Positions 26,444 through 35,441 are shown, numbered from the stretch's first letter. The stretch: 64,000 nt of DNA from Allosphingosinicella deserti (GCF_003012735.1 NZ_PXYI01000005.1:186001-250000); one strand, 5' to 3'. The notes: generated from the letters alone by a model not told the origin. Program-made: numbers and translations.

Positions 26444-26520
26444 TGGTCGGGGAGAGAGGATTCGAACCTCCGGCCCCTGCCTCCCGAAGACAGTGCTCTA
26501 CCAGGCTGAGCTACTCCCCG
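26444..26520 (-). tRNA. tRNA-Pro(CGG), CCA encoded
   Basis: It folds fully by eye: acceptor CGGGGAG/CTCCCCG, D-arm GCTC...GAGC, anticodon stem CTGTC/GGCAG with loop TTCGGGA (anticodon CGG), T-arm GGAGG-TTCGAAT-CCTCT, discriminator A and genomic CCA. Length is 77 nt. Its 3' end faces the accessory block with the Crp/Fnr and TIR genes. Confidence 0.95.
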
Positions 26521-26665
26521 ACCGGATACCGGCTTGCGCCGACCGGAAGGCAGGAGCGAGCCTATAGGGGGCGGTTTTCGGCAGCGCAAGCGGTCTCTTG
26601 GTGATCTTTTGCGGCCTTCAGAGCGTGGGCGGGGGAGGTCTCCGCGCGAGGCCGGGAGGCGGTTT

Positions 26666-27985
26666 TCAGGAGGGCGGGGCGAGGCTGCCGAGCATGTCGG
26701 CGATGCTGACGAACTTCTCCCGCGGACTCCCGGTGCGGGCACGTGCGGCTTCGGCCGCCTCGATCCGCTGCCAGTCGCAGAACGGGACGGGAGACACGCC
26801 GCGGGCCTGGAGGAGCGCGTCGAGCCCGCTCCCGCCGGGCTTGCCGCCGTCGCCGGTGCCGAAGCGCGCGAAGATCTTTTCGGCGACCTCGAAGCCGTCG
26901 GGCCGGTTGGTGCCGATCGTTCCGGTCGGCCCCCGCCGGGCCCAGCCGACGCAATAGACGCCGTCGCCGATCACGCCTTCGTCATTGGCGAAGCGGCCGC
27001 GCGCCTGATCGTAGGGTATGCCTTCGATCGGCGGCGTCTGGTAGCCGATGCAGGTGACGATCAGGCCGCAGTCGATCGCGTGGCGCTCGCCGGTGCCGAC
27101 CGCGCGGCCGTCGTCGGTCAGGCGGGTATGCTCGAAGATCAGGCGCTCGACCTTGCCGTCGCCCTCTACCGCGACCGGCATCGCGAAGAATTCGAATTCG
27201 ATCACCTTCTTGCCGCCCGCCGCGCCTTCGGGAACGGTGGCCGCGAAGTCGCGCAAATGGGTGACAGATTTGCGAACGCCCGGCTCCAGCGCCGCATCCT
27301 CCGGTTCGGGCGGCAGATCGGCGGGATCGACGTGCGGCGCCGCCGCCTCGAGGTGGCTAAGCTCGCCGAGCTCCTTGGGAGTCATCGCGATCTGGTGAGG
27401 GCCGCGCCGGCCAAGCACGTGCACGACACGAATGGCGGAACGGCCGAGCGCGTCGAGCGCGTGGCCGACGATGTCGGAGCCTTCGAACTCCTTCTCGGTC
27501 TTGGAAAGGATGCGGGCGACGTCCAGCGCGACATTGCCGTTGCCGATCACCGCCGCGCCGGTTCCGTCGAGCGGCGGATCGAGATCGGCGAAATCGGGGT
27601 GCCCGTTATACCAGCCGACGAACGCCGCGGAGCCGATCACGCCCGGCAGGTCGCTTCCGGGAATGGCGAGCGGACGATCGGCCGGCGCGCCGGTGGCGAC
27701 GATTACCGCATCATAGAGGTCGCGAAGCTCGTCGACCGATACGTCGCGGCCGACGAGGACATTGCCGACGAAGCGGACCCCTTCCGCCACAGCGACTTTC
27801 TCGTAGCGCTTCGACACCGCCTTGATCGACTGGTGATCGGGCGCCACGCCGGAGCGGATCAGACCGTAGGGCACGGGCAGGCGGTCGATCAGATCGATCC
27901 TGACGCCGGCGCCGAATTGCTTCTGCAGCCCCTCGGCGCTGTAGAAGCCGGCGGGGCCGGAGCCGATGATCGCTATGTGCCGCAT
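26666..27985 (-). CDS. Ferredoxin--NADP+ reductase, adrenodoxin-reductase type (FprA-like)
   Basis: This 439-aa flavoprotein starts with the FAD-binding IAIIGSGPAGFYSAE motif (about 4-18). It continues with VPYGLIRSGVAPDH, the NADP(H)-binding AVIGNGNVALDVARIL (about 165) and VVHVLGRRGPHQIA, and ends with YCVGWARRGPTGTIGTNR typical of this family. It moves electrons between NADPH and a ferredoxin in the cytoplasm, feeding P450s or Fe-S assembly. No ferredoxin gene is adjacent. Length and motifs match the family, so the assignment is firm; the physiological partner is unknown. Confidence 0.93.
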   Translation of the reverse strand: MRHIAIIGSGPAGFYSAEGLQKQFGAGVRIDLIDRLPVPYGLIRSGVAPDHQSIKAVSKRYEKVAVAEGVRFVGNVLVGRDVSVDELRDLYDAVIVATGAPADRPLAIPGSDLPGVIGSAAFVGWYNGHPDFADLDPPLDGTGAAVIGNGNVALDVARILSKTEKEFEGSDIVGHALDALGRSAIRVVHVLGRRGPHQIAMTPKELGELSHLEAAAPHVDPADLPPEPEDAALEPGVRKSVTHLRDFAATVPEGAAGGKKVIEFEFFAMPVAVEGDGKVERLIFEHTRLTDDGRAVGTGERHAIDCGLIVTCIGYQTPPIEGIPYDQARGRFANDEGVIGDGVYCVGWARRGPTGTIGTNRPDGFEVAEKIFARFGTGDGGKPGGSGLDALLQARGVSPVPFCDWQRIEAAEAARARTGSPREKFVSIADMLGSLAPPS

Positions 27986-28070
27986 CCGCGCTCTCCCGGG
28001 CCTGTGTGCCCTCGAATGCTAGCGCCGCATCCCGGCTTGGCAACCCGCGTTGGCCGGTATCGGCTCGTCG

Positions 28071-28394
28071 TCAGGGCTTGCGGCCGCTGCGATCCTCGAG
28101 CAGCTCGGGCCCGTGGCGGCGGAGCAGCCCTTCGATCTGCTTGCCGAAAAAGGACAGCATGCCGGGAAGGGTCACCTCGACCCGCACCAGTTTCTCCTGC
28201 ACGTCGAGCGATGCGCTGACATCCTGGCCGAGCGCGGTGACTTTCAAGTTCATCCGGTCTCCCGACCAGTTCTTCTCGACCTGCGCGCCCGCCGGCAAAT
28301 GATCGGTGAGCTGCCCGATGCCGTTCTGGATCCGGCGCTTGGCTTCCGCCGCGCCCAGCGAATGGGGAAGATCTACGATGATCGGACTGGCCAT
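28071..28394 (-). CDS. Polyhydroxyalkanoic acid system family protein, 107 aa
   Basis: The ATG at 28394 has AGGAG 7 nt upstream. The protein (IVDLPHSLGAAEAKRRIQNG, WSGDRMNLKVTALGQDVSA, LPGMLSFFGKQIEG) matches small proteins annotated as PHA-system or PHA-granule associated (PF09650 type). They look like START-like beta sheets with a C-terminal helix. Residues further upstream in the frame are not family-like. It diverges from the TonB-receptor gene. The PHA link is by family name; phaB lies in this window but 34 kb away. Confidence 0.8.
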   Translation of the reverse strand: MASPIIVDLPHSLGAAEAKRRIQNGIGQLTDHLPAGAQVEKNWSGDRMNLKVTALGQDVSASLDVQEKLVRVEVTLPGMLSFFGKQIEGLLRRHGPELLEDRSGRKP

Positions 28395-28446
28395 AAGCAC
28401 TCCTGGCAGTGAGGGGACTTCGTTTCGCTGGCGTACTGACTCAACT

Positions 28447-28466
28447 CTGTGGTGTCGCGACCACAG
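28447..28466. promoter_or_regulatory. Inverted repeat in a divergent promoter region
   Basis: CTGTGGT-GTCGCG-ACCACAG is a perfect 7-bp inverted repeat with a 6-nt spacer, between the PHA-system gene and the TonB-receptor gene. It could be an operator; no known consensus fits. Confidence 0.3.
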
Positions 28467-28571
28467 TGCTGCAACATTCTCGAACCGCAACAAAAAACGC
28501 GTTTTCAACCTACGGGAATTGGATCAGCTTTCCTCACACAAGACGGTGTCAGCTGCACAAAAGGGAATTCC

Positions 28572-31229
28572 ATGACTCGTTTCTCGCGCTCTGTCTGGCT
28601 CTCCTCATTCTCGTCTTTGGCCTTTCTCGCTGCCCCCGCGATCGCACAGACGCCGCAGGATCCCCCGGGCGACGCCGCCGAGACCGAGCCCGCCGACACC
28701 CAGCAGGAAATCATCGTCACCGGCACCCGCCGCAGCGACCGGACCATAGCCGACAGCCCGGTGCCGATCGACGTGGTATCGGCGGAAACCCTGTCGCACA
28801 GCGGCTTCACCGAAACCAACCGGCTGCTCAACCAGCAGGTTCCCTCGTTCAATTTCCCCCAGCCGGCGATCACCGACGGCACCGACGTCGTGCGCCCCGC
28901 CACCCTGCGCGGACTGAACCCCGATCAAACCCTCGTCCTCGTCAACGGAAAGCGCCGCCACACCACCGCTTTGCTCAACATCAACGGGTCGGTCGGACGC
29001 GGCAGCGCGGCGGTCGACATCAATCTCATCCCGTCGATCGCGCTCAGCCGCGTCGAGGTGCTTCGTGACGGTGCCGCGGCCCAATATGGCTCCGACGCGA
29101 TCGGCGGGGTGATCAACTTCCAGCTCTCCGACCGTCGCAGCGGCGGCCGAGTCCAGGTCAATTACGGCACCTACATTTCGAACGTGCAGGGCGACGAGCG
29201 CGTCACCGGCCTCGTCACCGGCGCCAACGGGCAGCCGACCACCGCGATCGACGGCACCTACAACCTCGCCACTACCGGCAAGGATCGGCACGTCGAGGAC
29301 GGACAGACGGTTACGGTTGCCGGCATCGTCGGCCTGCCGATCGGCGCCGAGGGCCATCTCACCCTCTCCGCCCAATATCAGGATCGCGAGAGCACCAACC
29401 GCACCAGCTACGATCCGCGGCGCCAATATGATCTGATCGGCGGGCAAGTCGATGCGCGCGAATTCACCTTCAACCGATTGAGCCACCGCTACGGCGATCC
29501 CGATACGCGCGATATCCTGCTGTTCGCCAATGCCGGGCTGCCGCTCGGTAACGATATCGAGCTCTACGCCTTTGCCAGCTACGGCCGTCGCAACGGCCAG
29601 AGCGCGGCCTTCTACCGGCTCGCAAGCGATGCCCGCAACATCCAGTCGATCTACCCGAACGGCTTCCTGCCGCTGATCAACACAGTGCTGGACGACAAGG
29701 CCGGGACGATCGGTCTACGCGGCGAGATCGGCGGCTTCCGCTGGGATCTCTCCGGCGGCCATGCCAAGAACGATTTCGATTTCCTGATTTCCAACACGCT
29801 CAACCGCTCGTTCGGGCCGACCTCGCCCACCCGCTTCGATTCCGGCGGGCTGCGCTATTCGCAGACGCTCGCCAATCTCGACGTCAGCAAGGATCTCGGG
29901 ATCGGCTTTGTCGACAGCGCGACGATCGCCGGCGGCCTCGAATATCGGCGCGAGACGTTCCGCATCCGCCCCGGCGAAACCGCCAGCTATCAGGGCGGCG
30001 CTTTCGGCGGCGCGTCGGGCGCGCAAGGATTCCCCGGATTCGCGCCGATCATCGGCGGTCAGCAGGTCGACCGCGAGCGGGCGCGGCACAATGTCTCCGC
30101 TTATGCGGAGATAGACGCCGACATCACCAAGCGGTTCAATCTCCAGATTGCCGGCCGCTACGAGGATTATTCCGATTTCGGATCCGACTGGAACGGCAAG
30201 ATCGCCGCGAGGTTCGAGCCGGTCGACGGGATCGCGCTCCGGGCTTCCGCCTCGACCGGCTTCCGGGCGCCATCGCTGCAGCAGCAATTTTTCGCGGCGC
30301 AGGCGACCAACAGCGTCAACGGCCTGCTGCTCGAGACGGTGACCCTACCGGTCGACAATCCGATCGCCATCGCCCTTGGCGCGACGCCGCTCGATGCGGA
30401 AACGTCGGTTTCCTATTCGGCGGGCCTGGTGTTCAACGCGGTGCCGCGACTGAACGTCACGGTCGACGTCTACCAGGTCACGATCGACGACCGCATCGTC
30501 GTCACCGAAAATCTCAACGCCACCCGCGATGCAGCCGGAAACCCGACCGGCACCAATCCGGGCCGGGCGATCGCGACCATTCTCAACAACGCCGGGTTCA
30601 CCACGACCAACGCCGCGCGCTTCTTCGTCAACGGGCTCGACACCCGCACCCGCGGGGTGGACGTGGTCGGAACCTATCGCATGGACATCGGCGCGACCGG
30701 CCGCCTCACGCTCACCGCCGGCTACAATTACAACAAGACCAAGCTGCAGCGCATCCTCGCCGCGCCCGGGCCGCTCGCAGCGGTGCCCGGGGTGGTCCTG
30801 TTCGGGCGACAGGAGCAATTGCGCCTCACCGACGGCCAGCCGCGCGACAAGGTCAATTTCTCGATCGACTACGAGCATGACTGGCTTGCGTTCACGGCGC
30901 GGACCAACCGCTACGGCGAGGTGCTTGCCGCGGGCGGCGAACTCGGGCCGGCCGGCAGCGGCATCTTCAACGATGTCGCGATGGAGGCCAAGTGGATCAC
31001 CGACTTCGAAGTGCGGGCGAGCGCCGGCGAGATGTTCGAATTCGCGCTCGGCGCCAACAACGTCTTCGACATCTATCCCACCGGAATCCCCGCCGGCCTT
31101 GCGGGCACCACGGCGGCCGGCGCGAACGTCTTCTATCCGACGTCGAGCTATGTGACGCCGTTCTCGTCCTTCTCGCCGTTCGGGTTCAACGGCCGCTTCG
31201 TCTATGGAAGAATGTCCGTCCGCTTCTGA
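28572..31229 (+). CDS. TonB-dependent outer-membrane receptor, 885 aa
   Basis: The ATG at 28572 has AAAGGGAA upstream and opens a signal peptide ending in APAIAQ. A TonB-box-like EIIVTGTRRSDR leads into the plug (PVPIDVVSAETL, TLRGLNPDQTLVLVNGKRR, VEVLRDGAAAQYGSDAIGGV). The remainder is a 22-strand-type barrel ending in a terminal Phe (MSVRF). The barrel resembles the large sphingomonad receptors with an asparagine-rich FAS-ASTGFRAPSLQQQFF segment. The substrate cannot be told: no siderophore, vitamin B12 or glycan genes and no recognisable riboswitch are adjacent. It converges with the pirin gene with 7 bp between stops. Confidence 0.92.
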   Translation: MTRFSRSVWLSSFSSLAFLAAPAIAQTPQDPPGDAAETEPADTQQEIIVTGTRRSDRTIADSPVPIDVVSAETLSHSGFTETNRLLNQQVPSFNFPQPAITDGTDVVRPATLRGLNPDQTLVLVNGKRRHTTALLNINGSVGRGSAAVDINLIPSIALSRVEVLRDGAAAQYGSDAIGGVINFQLSDRRSGGRVQVNYGTYISNVQGDERVTGLVTGANGQPTTAIDGTYNLATTGKDRHVEDGQTVTVAGIVGLPIGAEGHLTLSAQYQDRESTNRTSYDPRRQYDLIGGQVDAREFTFNRLSHRYGDPDTRDILLFANAGLPLGNDIELYAFASYGRRNGQSAAFYRLASDARNIQSIYPNGFLPLINTVLDDKAGTIGLRGEIGGFRWDLSGGHAKNDFDFLISNTLNRSFGPTSPTRFDSGGLRYSQTLANLDVSKDLGIGFVDSATIAGGLEYRRETFRIRPGETASYQGGAFGGASGAQGFPGFAPIIGGQQVDRERARHNVSAYAEIDADITKRFNLQIAGRYEDYSDFGSDWNGKIAARFEPVDGIALRASASTGFRAPSLQQQFFAAQATNSVNGLLLETVTLPVDNPIAIALGATPLDAETSVSYSAGLVFNAVPRLNVTVDVYQVTIDDRIVVTENLNATRDAAGNPTGTNPGRAIATILNNAGFTTTNAARFFVNGLDTRTRGVDVVGTYRMDIGATGRLTLTAGYNYNKTKLQRILAAPGPLAAVPGVVLFGRQEQLRLTDGQPRDKVNFSIDYEHDWLAFTARTNRYGEVLAAGGELGPAGSGIFNDVAMEAKWITDFEVRASAGEMFEFALGANNVFDIYPTGIPAGLAGTTAAGANVFYPTSSYVTPFSSFSPFGFNGRFVYGRMSVRF

Positions 31230-31236
31230 AGATCGC

Positions 31237-32085
31237 TCAGAGGCCTCCGAAGCGGCCGGCCTGATAATCCTGGACGGCCTCGACGATCTCTTCGCGGCTG
31301 TTCATCACGAACGGGCCGTGCGAGACGATCGGCTCACCGAACGGCGCGCCGTGGCCGAACAGGATGAGAGTCTCCGTCGCGGAGCGGATCGAGACTCCGT
31401 CGCCATCGGCGCCAAGTTCGGCGAGGTGATGCTCAGGAACCAGGGTTCCGCCGACCTCCGCCTTCCCGGTGACCGAGTAGAGGAAGATGGTGCGTCCCGC
31501 CGCGACTGGAATGTCGATCGCTCCGCCCGCGCGCAGCCGGACCAGCATCAGGCGAATGTCGGCAAGCGGGCTGATCGGGCCTTCGATGCTGTCCCATCGT
31601 TCCGAAACCAGCGCAAGTGTGCCGCCTTCGAAGGCCACGCTCGGCACGTCACCGGCCTCCAGCCCGACATAAGCCGGCTTCGTCATCTTGAGACGCGCAG
31701 GGAGGTTGATCCAGAGCTGCAGGATCTCGAGCGGGCCGCCGCTGCGCTTGAAGCTTTCCGGCGACAGTTCGGCGTGGACAAGGCCGCTGCCGGCAGTCAT
31801 CCACTGAACGCCGCCGGCACGGATCACGCTTTCATGGCCGCCGCTGTCGCGATGGGAGAGTTGGCCCTCGAGGATGAAGGTGACCGTCTCGAACCCGCGA
31901 TGGGGATGCGGCCCGAACGGCAGGCCGCGATTACCCGCCGGATAGACTTGCGGTCCGTGATGGTTGAGGAACAGGAACGGATCGAGATGGGCAAGCCCAG
32001 GCCCCGGCAAGGGTCGCCGGGTGACGAGATCGCCGATGTCGTCGCGATGTGCGGCGTGCAGGCGCAGGACCTGACGGCTGCGCAT
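31237..32085 (-). CDS. Pirin family protein, 282 aa
   Basis: Bicupin with the pirin metal site: His60 and His62 in GPHPHRGFE and His104/Glu106 in LVHAE, in the usual order. The N-terminal cupin also shows FLFLNHHGP. Pirins bind Fe(II); some have quercetinase activity or act as redox-dependent cofactors, so the function here is open. Its start codon overlaps the stop of mnmA by one base, so it is translated from the same message. Confidence 0.92.
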   Translation of the reverse strand: MRSRQVLRLHAAHRDDIGDLVTRRPLPGPGLAHLDPFLFLNHHGPQVYPAGNRGLPFGPHPHRGFETVTFILEGQLSHRDSGGHESVIRAGGVQWMTAGSGLVHAELSPESFKRSGGPLEILQLWINLPARLKMTKPAYVGLEAGDVPSVAFEGGTLALVSERWDSIEGPISPLADIRLMLVRLRAGGAIDIPVAAGRTIFLYSVTGKAEVGGTLVPEHHLAELGADGDGVSIRSATETLILFGHGAPFGEPIVSHGPFVMNSREEIVEAVQDYQAGRFGGL

Positions 32086-33191
32086 CAGGCGGGCTCGAGC
32101 TCGGCCGCGACCGTCTCTTCGATCCAGCCGCCGCCGAGCACGCGGTCACCCTGATAGAGCACTGCGGCCTGGCCGGGGGCAACGCCATATTCCGGCCGCT
32201 CGAAGTGGATGGACCCGCCATCGAAGCGCACCGGCGCCGGCCGTGCCATCGAGCGGACCTTGGCGCTGAGGCCGTCCCGCTGCCCCTCGCCGAGCCAGTT
32301 GATCGCCGACAAGCGTGCCGAGCGGACGGCGAGTGCGCTCTTCGGACCGACGACGACCCGGCGTGCGGCGGCGTCGATGCGGATCACGTAGAGCGGCTCG
32401 GCCTGGCCGCCGAGTTCCAGGCCGCGGCGCTGGCCGACGGTGAAATGGATGAGGCCCTTGTGACGGCCGAGGACGTGGCCGGCGCGATCGACGATATCGC
32501 CTTCCTCCGCCGCTTCCGGCCGCACCTTCTTCACCACCGAGGCATAATCCCCGCCCGGAACGAAGCAGATGTCCTGGCTGTCGGGCTTGTCCGCGACGAC
32601 GAGGCCGAGGTCGCGGGCGAGTTCGCGCACCAACGGCTTGGGCAGGTCGCCGAGCGGGAAGCGCAGATAATCGAGCTGCTCCGCCGTGGTGGCGAACAGG
32701 AAATAGCTCTGGTCGCGCGCCGGATCGGCGCCGCGGTGAAGCTCGGTGCCGTTCGGACCGACGATCCGCCGGACATAATGGCCGGTGGCGAGGCAATCCG
32801 CGCCGAGGTCGCGGGCGAGGCCGAGCAGATCGGTGAACTTCACGCTCTGATTGCACGACACGCAGGGTATCGGCGTGCGGCCCTTCATATATTCGTCGGC
32901 AAAGCGATCGATGACGCTGTCGCGGAACGCGCTTTCATAGTCGAACACATAATGCGCGATGCCAAGTCGGTCGGCGACGGTCTTCGCGTCATAAATGTCC
33001 TGTCCGGCGCAGCAGGTCTTGGTGCGCCCGATCGCTTCGCCATGATCGTAAAGCTGCAGCGTCACGCCGATCACTTCGGCCCCGCTGCGCGCAGCGAGCG
33101 CGGCGACGACCGAACTGTCGACCCCGCCGGACATGGCGACGACGATCCGCGATCCCTCCGCGGGCCGGCCGAGCTGAAAATCTACCTGCAT
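32085..33191 (-). CDS. mnmA: tRNA-specific 2-thiouridylase MnmA
   Basis: This 368-aa enzyme uses ATP and persulfide sulfur to thiolate U34 of tRNA-Lys/Glu/Gln. The PP-loop is [13 protein letters not shown] (from residue 20). Candidate catalytic cysteines are Cys113 in [11 protein letters not shown] and Cys209 in [11 protein letters not shown]. The C-terminal beta-barrel contains [13 protein letters not shown] and [19 protein letters not shown]. Length and order fit the family. It is the first gene of a two-gene unit with pirin. Confidence 0.96.
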   Translation of the reverse strand: MQVDFQLGRPAEGSRIVVAMSGGVDSSVVAALAARSGAEVIGVTLQLYDHGEAIGRTKTCCAGQDIYDAKTVADRLGIAHYVFDYESAFRDSVIDRFADEYMKGRTPIPCVSCNQSVKFTDLLGLARDLGADCLATGHYVRRIVGPNGTELHRGADPARDQSYFLFATTAEQLDYLRFPLGDLPKPLVRELARDLGLVVADKPDSQDICFVPGGDYASVVKKVRPEAAEEGDIVDRAGHVLGRHKGLIHFTVGQRRGLELGGQAEPLYVIRIDAAARRVVVGPKSALAVRSARLSAINWLGEGQRDGLSAKVRSMARPAPVRFDGGSIHFERPEYGVAPGQAAVLYQGDRVLGGGWIEETVAAELEPA

Positions 33192-33295
33192 ATCGGGCGC
33201 TTACATAAGGTCAGCGGCGGTGAAAACCCACCCCCGCTTCAATCTTGGGCCGCGTCTTTACCCGGTCTTCAACCTTCCTCGCGTAACAGGGCCGG

Positions 33296-33559
33296 ATGGA
33301 TCTTGGATTTCTTCGCCGCGCCGAACAGCGCTTTGCAAGCCGCATTGCGGTCACGCCCGATCCGGGCGTGGTCACTGCGTTGCTGCAGGCGCAGCTTGCC
33401 GCCTCGGCGGCCGCGCACGCCGAGGCGCTGCGGGAAGAGCCGAAAGTGTCCGATCCGATTGCGGAGATCGTCCTTGGCGGTTCGGAATGGCGTCGTGCCG
33501 TCTCGGCACAGCGCGGTTCCTTCAACAGCGGCCTGGCCGCGGAAGGCGATGGTAACTGA
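33296..33559 (+). CDS. Small hypothetical protein, 87 aa
   Basis: The ATG at 33296 is preceded by AGGG at 5 nt. The protein is alanine-rich and helical in the first half (ALLQAQLAASAAAHAEALREE), then has a more constrained segment DPIAEIVLGGSEWRRAVSAQRG. It has no membrane segment and no known domain. It sits between mnmA (divergent) and sciP (same strand). The opposite strand is also open but low-complexity; I judge the plus frame more protein-like. Moderately sure at best. Confidence 0.5.
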   Translation: MDLGFLRRAEQRFASRIAVTPDPGVVTALLQAQLAASAAAHAEALREEPKVSDPIAEIVLGGSEWRRAVSAQRGSFNSGLAAEGDGN

Positions 33560-33606
33560 AATGACCGCGGCGTTTACCTTGCGGTTTCAATCTTCCTTCA
33601 AGGCTG

Positions 33607-33620
33607 TGGGCTTAAGCCCA
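33607..33620. promoter_or_regulatory. Perfect 14-bp palindrome upstream of sciP
   Basis: TGGGCTTAAGCCCA lies 46 nt before the sciP ATG. It may be an operator or part of the promoter; it includes one TTAA, the half-site core of CtrA boxes, but no second half-site at the right distance. Confidence 0.35.
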
Positions 33621-33666
33621 TACGCGGGGGAGCAAGAGTTTCAGGTTTCGCGAGTTTGAGGTGGGA

Positions 33667-33966
33667 ATGATCGAGAATCAGAAAATCCGGCCAGCGCAAG
33701 TGATCGGTCCCTTGGGAGAGCCGCTCACACTGGATTCGCTGCCACCCGCCGGCACCTCGCGCTGGGTCGTCCGTCGCAAGGCCGAGGTCGTCGCCGCCGT
33801 CAATGGCGGGCTGCTGTCGGTCGACGAGGCCTGCGACCGCTACGGGCTGACCCTCGAGGAATTCGCCAGCTGGCAGCGCGCGGTCGATCGTTCCGGCATG
33901 CCAGGCCTTCGGGTCACCCGCATCCAGCATTACAAGTCGCTTTACGAGCGCCAGCAGAAGTTCTGA
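33667..33966 (+). CDS. sciP: CtrA inhibitor SciP (DUF1153)
   Basis: This 99-aa protein closely follows the Caulobacter SciP pattern: VIGPLGEPLTLDSLPP, RWVVRRKAEVVAAVNGG, DEACDRYGLTLEEFASWQ and GMPGLRVTRIQ. SciP binds CtrA and DNA and blocks CtrA-activated transcription in G1. I chose the ATG at 33667, which has GAGGTGGG just upstream; a GTG six bases earlier is possible. A good terminator follows at 34010-34043. Confidence 0.94.
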   Translation: MIENQKIRPAQVIGPLGEPLTLDSLPPAGTSRWVVRRKAEVVAAVNGGLLSVDEACDRYGLTLEEFASWQRAVDRSGMPGLRVTRIQHYKSLYERQQKF

Positions 33967-34009
33967 TTGCCGCCGGAGCCCGGCATCGGCCGGGTCGACG
34001 GCCTGTACG

Positions 34010-34043
34010 GCCCTCCCTCCGCTCCGGCGGCGGGAGGGCTTTT
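34010..34043 (+). terminator. Rho-independent terminator of sciP
   Basis: GCCCTCCC (34010-34017) pairs perfectly with GGGAGGGC (34032-34039), followed directly by TTTT. It lies 44 bp after the sciP stop and could also serve the convergent small gene at 34048. Confidence 0.8.
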
Positions 34044-34047
34044 CGTT

Positions 34048-34236
34048 TCAACCGCAATAATGGCCGGTTGCGGTGACGGCGCTCACGCTGGCGGCCGGTT
34101 CGGCAACAGCATTCTCGATGCTCCGGCTCTCATGCGCCGCTTCGGCAAGCCATAACAGGATGGGGTGGATCGGTGCTGCTTTCTGATTGAAGCGCCGCGC
34201 CCGGTACCCGCGCTCCTTGCGTCCAATGGGATGCAT
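34048..34236 (-). CDS. Small hypothetical protein, 62 aa
   Basis: The ATG at 34236 has AGAGG about 7 nt upstream. The product MHPIGRKERGYRARRFNQK... is basic at the N-terminus, followed by a short hydrophobic segment PIHPILLWLAEAA and an alanine-rich tail. Three GANTC sites lie 20-50 bp upstream of the start. It converges on the sciP terminator. No family recognised; the ribosome site and promoter-like GANTC cluster are the main support. Confidence 0.45.
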   Translation of the reverse strand: MHPIGRKERGYRARRFNQKAAPIHPILLWLAEAAHESRSIENAVAEPAASVSAVTATGHYCG

Positions 34237-34255
34237 TTTTTCACCTCTCCCCTTC

Positions 34256-34286
34256 GATTCGGGCCCTTATCGGGGACTCTCGAGTC
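34256..34286. promoter_or_regulatory. Cluster of three GANTC (CcrM methylation) sites
   Basis: GATTC 34256-34260, GACTC 34275-34279 and GAGTC 34282-34286 lie within 31 bp; the last two form the palindrome GACTCTCGAGTC. In alphaproteobacteria CcrM sites in promoters mark GcrA-controlled genes. The cluster sits upstream of the 62-aa gene and close to sciP. Confidence 0.45.
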
Positions 34287-34345
34287 AAATGGGATCCTAA
34301 CGCAAAGCTGGTATCGCTAACAGATATTTTTACGTCCGATCCTGA

Positions 34346-35371
34346 TCAATCCTGAAGGGTCGGGGTGCGTGCCTCGGCGACCGCCGCAAAGCCGCCGCTT
34401 GCCTCACTGCGGCTCGCCGTTCGTCCGTGGTTCGGCTGAGTGCGCGACGATGTATCACGCGCCTTCTCCTGTCGCGTGCCGAGAGCGGCCGAAATGGCCC
34501 GGGCATAAGCTGCCGCCTCATCTGCAAGCACCGTCTCGCCCAGCGCTGCGGACGCTTGCGCAGGCGCACCGAGATAGCCGCCGGGCGTCAATGCCCTCGC
34601 ATGCTCCTGGCCCCGCCGCCATACGGCGAGCTCGGCGGCGTCGAGCCGTGTGGGCGGCAACCTTGCGATCTTGCCCGTCCGCACGGTGGCAGGCGCCCCG
34701 GCGAGCATCATCGACGTCTCCGTCTTGCCGGCGTGAAGATCGGGCGGAGCATTCGGGTCCGCTGCCGGGAGATCGGCAAAGGCGAAACCCGGTTCGCCGC
34801 GCGTGAGCCCGATCCGCGTCCCGAGCGCCGCCGGAACCACGAAGGTCACGTTCGGCCCTTGCGTGAGACGGGCCTTGCGAACCGCATCCGAAATCGCCCG
34901 ATTATGGGCGGCATCATAATGGCCGGTGATCAGGAAGAGGTCGCGAAAGCCGGATCTGCCGACGCTTTGAAAGACATCCTGAAGCAGCGCCGACATCGTC
35001 TCGGGACGGATGTGGATGGATCCGGGAAACGCGCCGGTGACGTGGTTGACGCCCCAATAATATGGCGGAAGGATGATGCTGCTCACACCCTCGGCGGAAA
35101 GCGTACGCTGCACCCGGGCGAGTTCGTTCGCGGGCACATAGGTGTCGGTGGCGAGCGGCAGATGCGGGCCGTGCTCCTCGATCGAGCCGATCGCCCAGAG
35201 GATCACCGCACCGGACTTTGCCGCCGCCTCGAATTCGAGCCAGGTCAGGTCGGCCGCCGTCCCTGCCAGGATCGACGGCGCATCCGGAGGTGGGCTCGGC
35301 GCTCCAGCAGCAGCGGACGGCGCGAGGAAGACGCCGGCGAAGAGGGCAAGCAGCCAAGCCTGAGCGACCAT
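34346..35371 (-). CDS. Exported creatininase-family protein, 341 aa
   Basis: Creatininase (creatinine amidohydrolase/mycofactocin MftE-like) fold with metal-ligand motifs WAIGSIEEHGPHLPLATD, TGHYDAAHN and DLHAGKTETSMML. The N-terminus WLLALFAGVFLAPSAAAG is a signal peptide, so the enzyme acts in the periplasm. The ATG at 35371 is chosen because AGGAGG lies 10 nt upstream; an ATG at 35380 would sit only one base after it. The C-terminal 45 residues are polar and probably unstructured. The substrate is unknown and there are no mycofactocin genes nearby. Confidence 0.85.
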   Translation of the reverse strand: MVAQAWLLALFAGVFLAPSAAAGAPSPPPDAPSILAGTAADLTWLEFEAAAKSGAVILWAIGSIEEHGPHLPLATDTYVPANELARVQRTLSAEGVSSIILPPYYWGVNHVTGAFPGSIHIRPETMSALLQDVFQSVGRSGFRDLFLITGHYDAAHNRAISDAVRKARLTQGPNVTFVVPAALGTRIGLTRGEPGFAFADLPAADPNAPPDLHAGKTETSMMLAGAPATVRTGKIARLPPTRLDAAELAVWRRGQEHARALTPGGYLGAPAQASAALGETVLADEAAAYARAISAALGTRQEKARDTSSRTQPNHGRTASRSEASGGFAAVAEARTPTLQD

Positions 35372-35441
35372 CTTGCGCATTCCTCCTAGCGGCGGCCGGT
35401 CACGGGTGCGAACCGGTCGTGACCCTGCGTTTCCCCCAACG

